Origin: Thioalkalivibrio sp. ALJ16
GTDB taxonomy: Bacteria > Pseudomonadota > Gammaproteobacteria > Ectothiorhodospirales > Ectothiorhodospiraceae
DNA: 64,000 bases
Assembly (NCBI RefSeq): GCF_000377345.1
Contig: NZ_KB898038.1
Coordinates: forward strand, 248,001 to 312,000
Direction of reading: 5' to 3'
Both the position numbers and the translations under genes were made by a program. Below the pieces are notes generated by a model that searched no databases, had not been told where the DNA came from, and saw only the letters and a list, made by a program, of their open reading frames with translations. Below, piece by piece: positions 35,887 through 44,934 of the stretch (its first letter is position 1; every line of letters starts with the position of its first letter).

Positions 35887-36228
35887 ATGCCACTGCTGCG
35901 CGTCGAGACCAACACCCGCCTGCCCGAGGACGCCGACGGCCTGTGCCAGCGCCTGTCCGCACAGGTCGCCGACTGGCTTGGCAAGCCCGAGTCCTACGTG
36001 ATGGTCGCCTGCACGCACAACCCGGCGATGTGCTTTGCCGGCAGCAGCGACCCGCTCGCCTACTGCGAGCTGAAGAGCATCGGCCTGCCCGAGGGCCTGA
36101 CCCGCGAACTGTCGCGCAAGCTGTGCGACGCACTGCAGTTGGAGCTGGGGCTGGCCCCGGCACGGGTATACATCGAATTCTCCGACGCCCCGCGCCATTT
36201 CTGGGGCACCAACGGCACCACGTTCTGA
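35887..36228 (+). CDS. MIF-like tautomerase
   Basis: 113 residues, the size of macrophage migration inhibitory factor. Pro2 directly after Met is the catalytic base of the tautomerase superfamily; [20 protein letters not shown] and [20 protein letters not shown] are the MIF strand motifs. GGAGGAAG precedes the ATG. It may act as a phenylpyruvate or dopachrome-type tautomerase; the physiological role of bacterial members is unknown. It is 58 nt upstream of proS. Confidence 0.88.
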   Translation: MPLLRVETNTRLPEDADGLCQRLSAQVADWLGKPESYVMVACTHNPAMCFAGSSDPLAYCELKSIGLPEGLTRELSRKLCDALQLELGLAPARVYIEFSDAPRHFWGTNGTTF

Positions 36229-36286
36229 TCCTGCCCGGCACAGCCGGGCCCGACCTCCCTACTCAACCCGACAAGGCACTACCCCG

Positions 36287-37999
36287 ATGCGCGTCTCGCA
36301 ATTCCCGCTGAACACCCTGAAGGAAACCCCGGCCGACGCCGAGATCGTCTCCCACCAGCTGATGCTGCGCGCCGGCTACATCCGGCGCCTGGCCTCCGGG
36401 CTGTACACCTGGCTGCCGCTGGGCCTGCGCGTGCTGCGCCGGGTGGAAGGCATCGTGCGCGAGGAGATGAACCGGGCCGGCGCGCTGGAGGTGCTGATGC
36501 CGGCGGTGCAACCCGCCGAGCTGTGGCAGGAATCCGGGCGCTGGGACTTCTACGGGGCCGAGCTGCTGCGCCTAAAGGACCGCCACGAGCGCGACTTCTG
36601 CTTCGGCCCGACGCACGAGGAGGTGATCACCGATCTGGTGCGCCGCGAGATCCGCAGCTACCGCCAGCTGCCGGTCAACTACTACCAGATCCAGACCAAG
36701 TTCCGCGACGAGCGCCGCCCGCGCTTCGGCGTGATGCGCGCCCGCGAATTCCTGATGAAGGACGCCTACTCCTTCCACCTGGATGCCGAATCGCTGGGAC
36801 AGACCTACCAGCAGATGCACGCGGCCTATACTCGTATCTTCCAGCGCTGCGGCCTGGATTTCCGCGCGGTGGAGGCCGACACCGGCGCGATCGGCGGCAA
36901 CGCCTCGCACGAATTCCACGTGCTCGCCAGCTCCGGCGAGGACGCGATTGCCTTTTCCCCGGGCGGCTACGCCGCGAACGTCGAGCTGGCCCCCTGTCCG
37001 CAGCCGGCACCGGCCCCTGCCCCCGGCGCAGCCATGGCGAAGGTCGCCACGCCCGATGTGCGCACCATCGACGATCTCGCGAAGTTCCTGGACATCCCGA
37101 CCGAACGGACGGTGAAGACCCTGGTGGTCGCCGCCTCCGACGCAATCGACGCCGATCTGGTCGCCATCGTGCTGCGCGGCGACCACGAACTGAACGCGGT
37201 GAAGGCCGAGAAGCACCCCTGGATCGCCGAGCCGCTGCGCATGGCCGAACCCGCCGAGATCCGTGCCGCCTTCGGTGCCGATCCCGGCTCGCTGGGGCCG
37301 GTGGACAGCCCGATCCCGGTGCTCGCCGACCAGGCCATGCTGGGCATGGCCGACTTCGTGGTTGGCGCCAACGAGAACGGCCACCACCTGACCGGCGTGA
37401 ACTGGGGCCGCGACCTGCCGCAGCCGGAGAGCGCCGACCTGCGCAACATCCTCGAGGGTGAACCGGCCCCGGACGGCTCCGGGGCGATCGAGATCCGCCG
37501 CGGCATCGAGGTCGGCCACATCTTCCAGCTCGGTGACAAGTACAGCCAGGCGCTGGGTGCCCGGGTGCTGGACGAGGACGGCCGCGAACAGGTGGTGACC
37601 ATGGGCTGCTACGGCATCGGCGTCTCGCGCGTGGTCGCCGCGGCGATCGAGCAGAACTCCGACGAGCGCGGCATCTGCTGGCCCGGCGCCATCGCCCCCT
37701 TCGACATCGCCCTGTGCCCGATCGGTGCCAAGAAGTCCCAGCGCGTGCGCGAGGCCGCGGAGAAACTGCACGACGAGCTGGAGGCCGCCGGCTTCCAGGT
37801 CCTGCTGGATGATCGCGAACAGCGCCCCGGCGTGATGTTCGCCGACATGGAGCTGATCGGCATCCCGCACCGCCTGGTCATCGGCGAGCGCGGCCTCGAC
37901 GCCGGCGAACTCGAATACCAGGCACGCACCGCCAGCGAGGCCGAACACCTCCCAATAGACGGCCTGCTCGACGCCCTGCGCCAACGCCTGAACGGCTGA
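36287..37999 (+). CDS. proS: Prolyl-tRNA synthetase (bacterial type with editing insertion)
   Basis: 570 residues. Class II core with [17 protein letters not shown] (about 26-42), motif 2 [19 protein letters not shown] (about 136-154), an INS editing domain about 225-380 that clears misacylated Ala-tRNA-Pro, and motif 3 [13 protein letters not shown] followed by an anticodon-binding domain. Normal length for the family. Confidence 0.96.
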   Translation: MRVSQFPLNTLKETPADAEIVSHQLMLRAGYIRRLASGLYTWLPLGLRVLRRVEGIVREEMNRAGALEVLMPAVQPAELWQESGRWDFYGAELLRLKDRHERDFCFGPTHEEVITDLVRREIRSYRQLPVNYYQIQTKFRDERRPRFGVMRAREFLMKDAYSFHLDAESLGQTYQQMHAAYTRIFQRCGLDFRAVEADTGAIGGNASHEFHVLASSGEDAIAFSPGGYAANVELAPCPQPAPAPAPGAAMAKVATPDVRTIDDLAKFLDIPTERTVKTLVVAASDAIDADLVAIVLRGDHELNAVKAEKHPWIAEPLRMAEPAEIRAAFGADPGSLGPVDSPIPVLADQAMLGMADFVVGANENGHHLTGVNWGRDLPQPESADLRNILEGEPAPDGSGAIEIRRGIEVGHIFQLGDKYSQALGARVLDEDGREQVVTMGCYGIGVSRVVAAAIEQNSDERGICWPGAIAPFDIALCPIGAKKSQRVREAAEKLHDELEAAGFQVLLDDREQRPGVMFADMELIGIPHRLVIGERGLDAGELEYQARTASEAEHLPIDGLLDALRQRLNG

Positions 38000-38015
38000 A
38001 CCCGGGGCGACCACG

Positions 38016-39878
38016 ATGGAAGAGGTCGCCTTCACCCTGGAGATGGGGATCGTATTCGGCCTGCTGGGGCTGACGATCCTGCTGTTCGTGACGGAGGTGA
38101 TCCGGATCGACCTGGCGGCGCTGAGCGTGCTGTTCCTCCTCGGCATGGTCGCGCTGGTGCCGGGGGTGGCGCCGATCGTCGAGGGCGAGGCGCTGTTTTC
38201 CGGCTTTGCCTCGAACGCGGTGATCGCGATCATCGCGGTGATGATCATCGGCAAGGGGCTGGACCGTTCCGGGGTGATGAACCGCCTGGCCGACCTGATC
38301 CTGCGCTTTGGCGGGCATACCGAGCGCCGCGTGATGGCCACCACCTCGGGGGCCGTGGGCATCATCACCAGCTTCATGCAGAACATCGGGGCCGCCGCCC
38401 TGTTCATGCCGGTGATCAACCGCATCGGCGCGGCCGCGCGCATCCCCCGCTCGCGCCTGCTGATGCCGATGGGCTTTGCCGCGATCGTCGGCGGCACCCT
38501 GACGCTGGTGGCCTCCAGCCCGCTGATCCTGCTCAACGACCTGCTGCCCGGCGGGGTCGAGGGCTTCGGGCTGTTCGACGTCACCCCGATCGGACTCGCC
38601 CTGCTGGGTACGCTGATCCTCTACTTCGCGCTGTTCGGACGCTGGGTCCTGCCAGCCCGCGATCCGCAGACCGAGGACCCGGACGAGAGCCGGGTACAGA
38701 CCACCTCGGCCTGGTTCCGTGATGTCTACGGGATGGACTTCGGCGTGCGCGAAGCGCGCCTGGGCGAGGACAGCTCGCTGGCCGGGATGCGCGTGGGCGA
38801 CTTCGAGGCGGCCTTCGGGGTGCACGTGGTCGGCGTGACCGCAGACGACGAAACCCGCATCGAGCCAAACCGCGAGATCGAACTGGAACGCGGCGCGCAT
38901 CTGGCCATCCTCGGTCCGGTCACCACTATCGAGAAGACCTGCCACGAGACCGGCACGATGCTGAAGGACGAGCTGGACGTGTTCACCCGCGCCCTGTCCG
39001 CCCGCCACGGCGGTATCGCGGAGGTGATCATCCCGCCCGGCTCCGACCTGATCGGCCAGACCGTGCGCGACAAGGGGATGCGGCGCAGCTACGGCATCTC
39101 GGTACTGCGCATCCAGCGCGGCGATGACCTGATCATCGACGCGGTCCCGGATACCCCGCTCAAGGCGGGGGACACCCTGGTCGTGCACACGCCCTGGGAG
39201 AACCTGCAGGCACTGGAGGACGATCGCGATTTCGTCGTCGTCACCAGCCGCTATCCGCGGCGCAAGCAGGAGGCCTCGCGGACCCATCGTCCGCTCGCAG
39301 CGCTCGGTTCCCTTGCGCTGGGGCTGGCACTGGTGCTGTTCACCGACCTGCCGCTGGCGCTGGCGCTGCTCGGCGGGGCCCTGGGGATGATCTTCACCGG
39401 CGTGATCACGATGGACGAGGCCTATCGCGGCATCAGCTGGAAGACGGTATTTCTGCTCGCCTCGCTGATCCCGCTGGGGCTTGCGGTGGAGAACTCCGGC
39501 GCCGGTGAGTGGATCGCGACCAACGGAATGGCGCAGCTGGAGGGGATGCCGGTCTGGGTGCTGCAGGTCGCGGTGTTCCTGCTGACCACCTTCTTCACGC
39601 TGGTAATGTCCAACGTCGGGGCGACGATTCTGCTGGTCCCGCTGGCGGTCAGCTTCGCGAGCGTCGCCCAGGGCATGGGCATCGACGCCGACCCGCGGGT
39701 GTTCGCCCTGATCGTGGCGATCGCCGCGTCCAACTCCTTCCTGCTGCCCACCCATCAGGTCAATGCGCTGATCATGGACCCGGGTGGCTACCGCGTGGCC
39801 GACTACCTGCGTGCCGGCACCGGTGTGACCCTGCTGTTCATGGTCGTCTCGCTGATCGTGATCAACCTGCTCTTCTGA
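38016..39878 (+). CDS. SLC13/DASS-family transporter with two RCK_C domains
   Basis: 620 residues. The transport halves (about 6-210 and 425-620) have the sodium/anion pattern, including TSFMQNIGAAALFMPVI and LLTTFFTLVMSNVGATILLV. Between them two RCK_C/TrkA_C modules (about 240-320 and 330-410; SSLAGMRVGDFE and SDLIGQTVRDKGM) sense ions or nucleotides. Relatives carry sulfate, thiosulfate or dicarboxylates; in a sulfur oxidiser sulfate or sulfite is a guess only. It starts 17 nt after proS. Confidence 0.88.
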   Translation: MEEVAFTLEMGIVFGLLGLTILLFVTEVIRIDLAALSVLFLLGMVALVPGVAPIVEGEALFSGFASNAVIAIIAVMIIGKGLDRSGVMNRLADLILRFGGHTERRVMATTSGAVGIITSFMQNIGAAALFMPVINRIGAAARIPRSRLLMPMGFAAIVGGTLTLVASSPLILLNDLLPGGVEGFGLFDVTPIGLALLGTLILYFALFGRWVLPARDPQTEDPDESRVQTTSAWFRDVYGMDFGVREARLGEDSSLAGMRVGDFEAAFGVHVVGVTADDETRIEPNREIELERGAHLAILGPVTTIEKTCHETGTMLKDELDVFTRALSARHGGIAEVIIPPGSDLIGQTVRDKGMRRSYGISVLRIQRGDDLIIDAVPDTPLKAGDTLVVHTPWENLQALEDDRDFVVVTSRYPRRKQEASRTHRPLAALGSLALGLALVLFTDLPLALALLGGALGMIFTGVITMDEAYRGISWKTVFLLASLIPLGLAVENSGAGEWIATNGMAQLEGMPVWVLQVAVFLLTTFFTLVMSNVGATILLVPLAVSFASVAQGMGIDADPRVFALIVAIAASNSFLLPTHQVNALIMDPGGYRVADYLRAGTGVTLLFMVVSLIVINLLF

Positions 39879-39911
39879 GGGAAGCACTGGGCCCGGGCCC
39901 GGTTCAGGGCC

Positions 39912-39943
39912 GGTACAGGAAACTCGTACAGACTCCGGTACAA
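39912..39943. promoter_or_regulatory. Three GTACA boxes upstream of the lipoprotein gene
   Basis: GGTACAG, CGTACAG and GGTACAA at 39912, 39925 and 39937, with 13- and 12-nt spacing on the same strand, 20 nt before the start codon. They resemble a tandem regulator site but the spacing is not uniform and no promoter is evident. Confidence 0.25.
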
Positions 39944-39962
39944 ACCCACACGGGAACCGCGC

Positions 39963-40568
39963 ATGCCCGCAACACTTCGTCTGTACCCGGCCCTGGCATT
40001 CCTCGCGCTGCTGCTGGCCGCCTGCAGCCCGCGGATCTACGGGGTAAGCGAGGAACAGTGGGACGCCATGGGCGAGGCCGAACGGGTCGAGGCCATCCGC
40101 GCCTGGGAATCGGTGCAGAAGGCGCGCGAGGCCCGGCTGCAGGCCGAGGCCGAACAGGAGGCGGCGCTGGCGGCCGAACGCGCCGAGCGGGTCGCGGCCA
40201 TCCGCAATGGCCAGGCCGGTCTGCCCGGAGACCTGATCCGCGTCAGTCTCAGCGGCGGGACGCTGCGGATCGGCGGGCGCGAACGCGCGCTGGAGCCAAC
40301 CGCATTCACCCTGGCCAGCGGCGAATCACGCCGCATCGAGGTCCATGCCGAGCGCTACCGCAGCGAACTCGAGGTCGCCTTCGATGACGGTCTGCTGCTG
40401 ATTGACCTGCCGCGCCATTCGCGCACCGGGGCGGCCCGCCTCGCCTGGGACGGCGCCTGGATGCAGGGCGCCGAGACCCGTATCGATTCAGAAGGCCCAC
40501 ACCGGCTGCGCGACGTGCGCGCCTATGTCCAGGTCATCCCGCCACCCCTGCGAGCCCCAAGACGCTAG
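39963..40568 (+). CDS. Predicted lipoprotein with Ala/Glu coiled coil
   Basis: 201 residues. Signal peptide with lipobox LLAAC (Cys20). Residues about 40-80 are an Ala/Glu/Arg-rich helix. The C-terminal half is beta-rich (LIRVSLSGGTLRIGG, then SRRIEVHA) and resembles an Ig-like or carbohydrate-binding fold but matches no family I recognise. Convergent with acyP, 36 nt away. Confidence 0.65.
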   Translation: MPATLRLYPALAFLALLLAACSPRIYGVSEEQWDAMGEAERVEAIRAWESVQKAREARLQAEAEQEAALAAERAERVAAIRNGQAGLPGDLIRVSLSGGTLRIGGRERALEPTAFTLASGESRRIEVHAERYRSELEVAFDDGLLLIDLPRHSRTGAARLAWDGAWMQGAETRIDSEGPHRLRDVRAYVQVIPPPLRAPRR

Positions 40569-40604
40569 CCGTAATCCCTCGGTCGGTTGGCCACGGGCCC
40601 CGGC

Positions 40605-40895
40605 TCATCCAGTGGTAAAGCCCGCCGGAGGCGGGTCCGGCAGCGCGATCTCGTCGGCCTCCACCGCATCCACGCGCGCCCCGCCGGGGCCTTCGGCCAG
40701 CCATTCCTCCAGCTCGTCCAGCGCCACCCGGGGGCCTACGGCCAGGACCTCGACGCTGCCATCGGGCTGGTTGCGGGCGTGGCCGGTCAGCCCCCTTCGC
40801 CGCGCCTGGTCACGGGTGGAGGCGCGAAAGAACACACCCTGCACCCGCCCCCTGACATGCCAGCGGCGGGCATGGTTATCATTGGCGTCCGTCAT
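40605..40895 (-). CDS. acyP: Acylphosphatase
   Basis: 96 residues. RWHVRGRVQGVFFRASTR (11-28) contains the phosphate-binding loop with the conserved Arg (VQGVFFR) and RNQPDGSVEVLAVG (about 41-54) the catalytic Asn. It hydrolyses acyl phosphates. The start has GGAGGA upstream. Only 22 nt separate it from the divergent arsC-like gene, so their ribosome sites overlap on opposite strands. Confidence 0.93.
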   Translation of the reverse strand: MTDANDNHARRWHVRGRVQGVFFRASTRDQARRRGLTGHARNQPDGSVEVLAVGPRVALDELEEWLAEGPGGARVDAVEADEIALPDPPPAGFTTG

Positions 40896-40917
40896 CGTTG
40901 TCCTCCGGAGTGGATTC

Positions 40918-41274
40918 ATGTCCGATGCCCCTACGCTGTACCACAACCCGCGCTGCAGCAAGTCGCGCGCGGCCCTGGCGCTACTGCGCGAACAGGGCGT
41001 GGAACCGCAGATCGTCGAATACCTGAAGACGCCGCCGGATGCCGCCACCCTGCGCGCCATCGTCGACCGGCTGGGCATCGCCCCGCGCGAGCTGCTGCGC
41101 ACCGGCGAGACGGAATACCGCGAACTGGGGCTGAAGGACGCCGAACTGGATGACGAGGCCCTGATCCAGACCATGGTGCAGCACCCGAAACTGATCGAAA
41201 GGCCGATCCTGGTCGCCGGGGAGCAGGCCCGCATCGGCCGCCCGCCGGAACAGGTGCTGGAGATCCTGGCGTGA
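40918..41274 (+). CDS. Arsenate reductase-like (ArsC/Spx fold, YfgD-type)
   Basis: 118 residues from ATG 40918. LYHNPRCSKSRAAL with catalytic Cys13 is the glutaredoxin-dependent ArsC motif; LKTPPDAATLRAIVDRLG and HPKLIERPILV complete the family pattern. Many YfgD-type members reduce arsenate poorly and may act in another thiol redox role. It is followed by wrbA with a GTGA overlap and has no ars genes around it. Confidence 0.88.
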   Translation: MSDAPTLYHNPRCSKSRAALALLREQGVEPQIVEYLKTPPDAATLRAIVDRLGIAPRELLRTGETEYRELGLKDAELDDEALIQTMVQHPKLIERPILVAGEQARIGRPPEQVLEILA

Positions 41275-41882
41275 GCGCGGCACCCGAGGTCCTGGTCCTC
41301 TACTACAGCCGCTATGGCGCCACCGCGGAGCTGGCCCGTCACGTCGCCAGCGGCGTGGAGCGCGCAGGTGCCGTGGCGCGCGTGCGCACGGTTCCTCCGG
41401 TCACGACCAACATCACCGGGGATGCCCCGGCGGTCCCCGCCGACGGCCCGCCCTACGCGCAGCCCAGCGACCTGGAAGAATGCGCCGGGCTGGTGATGGG
41501 CTCGCCCACGCGCTTCGGCAACATGGCCGCGCCACTGAAATATTTCCTCGACGGCACCAGCGGCCTGTGGGCCAGTGGCGGCCTGGTGGACCGGCCCTTC
41601 GGGCTGTTCACCAGCACCGCCACCCAGCACGGCGGACAGGAGACCACCCTGCTGAGCATGGCCCTGCCCCTGATCCACCAGGGCATGCTCTGGGTGGGCG
41701 TCCCCTACACCGTGCCGGAACTGACCACCACGACCTCCGGCGGCTCGCCCTACGGCGCCAGCCATGTCGCCGGGGCCCAGGGGGAACATGCCGTGACCCG
41801 CGAGGAGCAGCGCATCGCAGATGCCCTGGGGGAACGCGTCGGGCGCCTCGCGCGGCGCCTGCGCCGCGAGGACCCGGCGTGA
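41271..41882 (+). CDS. wrbA: NAD(P)H:quinone oxidoreductase, WrbA type
   Basis: 203 residues, flavodoxin-like FMN enzyme. FMN-phosphate loop VLYYSRYGATAELA (9-22), GSPTRFGNMAAPLKYFLDGT (about 76-95) and STATQHGGQETTLL (about 114-127). It reduces quinones by two electrons in stress protection. GTG 41271 overlaps the arsC-like stop (GTGA). Confidence 0.93.
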   Translation: MSAAPEVLVLYYSRYGATAELARHVASGVERAGAVARVRTVPPVTTNITGDAPAVPADGPPYAQPSDLEECAGLVMGSPTRFGNMAAPLKYFLDGTSGLWASGGLVDRPFGLFTSTATQHGGQETTLLSMALPLIHQGMLWVGVPYTVPELTTTTSGGSPYGASHVAGAQGEHAVTREEQRIADALGERVGRLARRLRREDPA

Positions 41883-42235
41883 TCCTCGGGGCACGGGTCC
41901 TGGCCCTGGCCGGCTACCTCGGACTGCTCGGCCTGATCCTCGTCTGGACCACCTGGATCGAGCGTCCGGAGATCGTGCCGGTCTCGGTGGCCCTGGTGAT
42001 CCTGGTCCTTCCGCTGATGTTTCCGCTGCGCGGGATGCTGCACGGGCGCCGCTATACCCATGCCTGGTCCAGTCTGCTGGCGCTGGCCTACATCACCCTC
42101 GGGATCACGCTGGCCGCGGCCGCCGACGCGCGCCTGTACGGGCTGCTGATGACCGCGGCCAGCCTCGCCTGGTTCGGCGGCTGCCTGCTCTACGTCAAGC
42201 TGGACGCCCGCCGCGCCCGCCAGACGACGCCCTGA
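41879..42235 (+). CDS. DUF2069 small membrane protein
   Basis: 118 residues, four predicted transmembrane helices (about 8-22, 29-45, 58-76, 83-102). GTG 41879 overlaps the wrbA stop (GTGA), so three genes are coupled. WrbA-DUF2069 adjacency is conserved in gammaproteobacteria; function unknown. After it, 42236-42508 holds a TTCACCACGAAGGCACAGAG run seen as a dispersed intergenic sequence in other proteobacteria, and no gene. Confidence 0.85.
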   Translation: MILGARVLALAGYLGLLGLILVWTTWIERPEIVPVSVALVILVLPLMFPLRGMLHGRRYTHAWSSLLALAYITLGITLAAAADARLYGLLMTAASLAWFGGCLLYVKLDARRARQTTP

Positions 42236-42508
42236 TATTCACCACGAAGGCACAGAGAAGGGTCAGGCCAAGGGCGTTTAACAGGAAGACGAGAAGTACG
42301 GAAGGTACTGGATGGGGGTCCGAGACAGGGTTTTGCCCTCGGAGGCGCTGGTGCGGCGTCTCACTCCGGCCGGAATGTCCGAAACGGCGGCACACTACGC
42401 ACCGCGAAGGACTTCCCCCGCAACCCCGACAAGCCCAATGCCCCCTTCCAGCCTTCGCATCTTCCTGTGAACGGGTTTTGACCTTGGTCGTGCGGTGGGT
42501 GGTGACGA

Positions 42509-43225
42509 TCAGGGGCGCGCGAGCTGATCGCGCACGAAGGGGATGGTCAGGCGCCGCTGCTCGGCCAGGGCGGCCAGGTCGAGGCGATCCAGGAGCTGCA
42601 GCAGCGCGACCAGATCCCGCCGGTAGTGGCGCAGCAGGTAGTCCGCCACCGACTCCGGCAGCTCCAGCCCGCGCAGCGCGGCGCGCTGTGCAAGGATGCG
42701 CTTGAGATCGTCCTCCTCCGGCGCCTGCATGCGGAACACCGGGCCCCACGCAAGCCGCGAGGTCAGGTCGGGCAACGGACTGGCGAGCCCGTCGGGCGCG
42801 GCGACGGCCGCCAGCAGCACGCGACAGCCGGCGTCGCGCAGCCGGTTCAAGAGCCCAAACAGGGCCTCGTCCCAGTCTCCCTTCCCGATCACGGCATCCA
42901 GATCATCCAGCGCCACCAGGCGCGCGCGTTCCAGCCCGTCGAGCACCGCCAGCGGCGGCGCCGCGGCCAGCTCGGCCAGCGGCAGGTAGGCCACCGGCTC
43001 GCCGCGCTCGTGCCCCTGGTGGCAGGCGGCCTGCAGCAGGTGGGTCTTCCCCACGCCCGCCGGACCGTGCAGCAGGATCTGCGGCTCGGTCCGCGCGCTC
43101 CCGACGGCCAGCGCCGCGACCGCATCCCGCGCCAGACGGTTGCCGCCCGGATAAAACCCCGCGAAGCGCGACGTATCGCGCAACCGCAGGTCCAGCGGCA
43201 GCTGGCGCTGATGCGCGGCGCTCAT
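42509..43225 (-). CDS. hda: DnaA inactivator Hda
   Basis: 238 residues, AAA+ protein. The N-terminal QLPLDL (8-13) is the sliding-clamp binding motif. Walker A is HGPAGVGKTH (about 53-62), the Walker B region is ARLVALDDLD (about 100-109), and sensor and lid segments follow. With the loaded clamp it stimulates ATP hydrolysis by DnaA and prevents re-initiation. It overlaps the perM stop by 4 nt. Confidence 0.93.
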   Translation of the reverse strand: MSAAHQRQLPLDLRLRDTSRFAGFYPGGNRLARDAVAALAVGSARTEPQILLHGPAGVGKTHLLQAACHQGHERGEPVAYLPLAELAAAPPLAVLDGLERARLVALDDLDAVIGKGDWDEALFGLLNRLRDAGCRVLLAAVAAPDGLASPLPDLTSRLAWGPVFRMQAPEEDDLKRILAQRAALRGLELPESVADYLLRHYRRDLVALLQLLDRLDLAALAEQRRLTIPFVRDQLARP

Positions 43226-44334
43226 GGCCGCCCGTCTTCGTCAGTCGCCGCCGGCCCGGCACCATTCAGGCGCCGGTAATGCGCCAGCGCGTGGCGCACC
43301 CCGACCGCCAGCACGGCCGCCACCGGCAGCGCGAGCAGCACCCCGAAGAAGCCGAACAGCTGGCCACCGGCGAGTACGGCAAAGATCACCGCGATCGGAT
43401 GCAGGCCGGTACGGTCTCCCACCAGCCACGGGGTCAGGACCATCGACTCCAGGACCTGGGCCACGGCAAAGATCGCGAGCACCACCAGCAGCAGGCTCCA
43501 GCCATCGCCCTGGACCAGCGCCACGGCCCCGGCCAGCAGTACACCCACGATCACGCCGACATAGGGAATGAAGCTGACCAGCCCGGCGATCACGCCAATG
43601 GCCAGCCCCATCTCGACCCCGGCCACGGTCAGGGTGACCGCATAGAACAGCCCCAGCGCCAGCATCACCAGGAGCTGGCCGCGCAGAAACGCCGCCAGGG
43701 TCGCATCCGATTCCTGCGCGAAGCGCAGCACCACAGGGCGCCAGACCTGCGGCAGGAGATCCCGCAGCCCCTGCTGCAGCCGCGGCCAGTCACGCAGCAG
43801 ATAGAAGCTCACCACCGGCACCAGCACCAGGTTCAGCACCCCCAGCACCAGGGTCCCGGTGGAACTGCCCAGCCATTGCAGCACGCCACCCGCCAGCCCG
43901 CCGGCCTCGCGCCAGTGCTCGGCAATCAGGGACTGCAGGGCGGCTGCGTCCAGTGCCGGCGGACGATCCCCCGCCTGTTCTTCCAGCAACGGGCGCACCT
44001 GCTGGTCGAACCACGCCAGCAGCTCCGGAAGCGCCAGCGCCAGGCGCTCGAACTGGGCGATGGCCAGCGGGATCAGGATCAGCACCAGGCCAGCGAGCCC
44101 CAGCATCACCAGCAGGAAGACCAGGACCGTCGCCAGCGTCCGCGAGCCGCGGGTACGCGGGGCCAGGCGCGAGACCAGCGGGTTGAACAGGTAGCCGATC
44201 AGGATGGCGACCACGAACGGGGTCAGGATCGGTGCCAGCAGATACAGCACGCCGCCGACCACCAGCAGCCCGACCAGCGCCGCCAGCGTGACCGTCGACA
44301 GGGGGCCCACGCGCTGCTGCGTCTCCGGGGTCAT
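43222..44334 (-). CDS. perM: AI-2E-family transporter (PerM/YdiK-like)
   Basis: 370 residues from ATG 44334. Several helices at the start (LVGLLVVGGVLYLLAPILTPFVVAI region), a periplasmic helical segment (about 105-160), and the family block PYVGVIVGVLLAGAVALVQG (about 262-281), closing with GVLLALPVAAVLAVGVR. Members export or move small solutes; YrrI/PerM function is unsettled. Coupled by ATGA-type overlaps to both neighbours. Confidence 0.88.
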   Translation of the reverse strand: MTPETQQRVGPLSTVTLAALVGLLVVGGVLYLLAPILTPFVVAILIGYLFNPLVSRLAPRTRGSRTLATVLVFLLVMLGLAGLVLILIPLAIAQFERLALALPELLAWFDQQVRPLLEEQAGDRPPALDAAALQSLIAEHWREAGGLAGGVLQWLGSSTGTLVLGVLNLVLVPVVSFYLLRDWPRLQQGLRDLLPQVWRPVVLRFAQESDATLAAFLRGQLLVMLALGLFYAVTLTVAGVEMGLAIGVIAGLVSFIPYVGVIVGVLLAGAVALVQGDGWSLLLVVLAIFAVAQVLESMVLTPWLVGDRTGLHPIAVIFAVLAGGQLFGFFGVLLALPVAAVLAVGVRHALAHYRRLNGAGPAATDEDGRP

Positions 44335-44915
44335 GGCGTCCTCCGCGCGGCCGGGACGGGGGCGCGCCGCAGGTGGCGCCAGGCATACACGCCCCACTGC
44401 GCGGTGTAGGCCAGCCCGCTCGCCAGGGTCGTGAATGCGACCACGACCACCATCAGCTGCACCCAGATCGGGTCCAGATCCAGCAGGCCGACCTTCACGA
44501 TGGCGACCAGCACCAGCGTGATCTGCAGAAAGGTATTCACCTTGCTGATGAACAGCGGACGGATCGCCAGCGGCCCCACGAACACCCGGTACAGGGCCGA
44601 TCCCGCGGTCAGCCACAGATCGCGCCCCACGACCAGCAACAGCAGCCACAGCGGGAGCAGCCCGGACAGCGTCACCGCCAGGTAGATACCCAGCATCAGG
44701 AGCTTGTCCGCCGCCGGGTCCAGCCAGGCTCCGAGCCGGGTATGCCAGCCGTAGCGGCGGACCAGCCAGCCATCCAGGGCATCACTCAGTCCGGCCAGCG
44801 CCAGCAGCACCACCGCCAACAGATAGTGCTCCAGCACCAGCAGCCAGACGATCGGCGGGATCAGCACGATCCGCGCGATGGTGACCGCATTGGGGATCTG
44901 GTGGCGCGGAATCAT
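44331..44915 (-). CDS. CDP-alcohol phosphatidyltransferase (PgsA-like)
   Basis: 194 residues from ATG 44915. The signature SDALDGWLVRRYGWHTRLG followed by AWLDPAADK is the CDP-alcohol motif, with the usual Ala-Arg replaced by Val-Arg. About five helices. It condenses CDP-diacylglycerol with an alcohol, most likely glycerol phosphate. It is 20 nt after DUF2066. Whether it is the main PgsA of the cell is not certain. Confidence 0.85.
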   Translation of the reverse strand: MIPRHQIPNAVTIARIVLIPPIVWLLVLEHYLLAVVLLALAGLSDALDGWLVRRYGWHTRLGAWLDPAADKLLMLGIYLAVTLSGLLPLWLLLLVVGRDLWLTAGSALYRVFVGPLAIRPLFISKVNTFLQITLVLVAIVKVGLLDLDPIWVQLMVVVVAFTTLASGLAYTAQWGVYAWRHLRRAPVPAARRTP

Positions 44916-44934
44916 CCGGACACGGGCACGCGGG

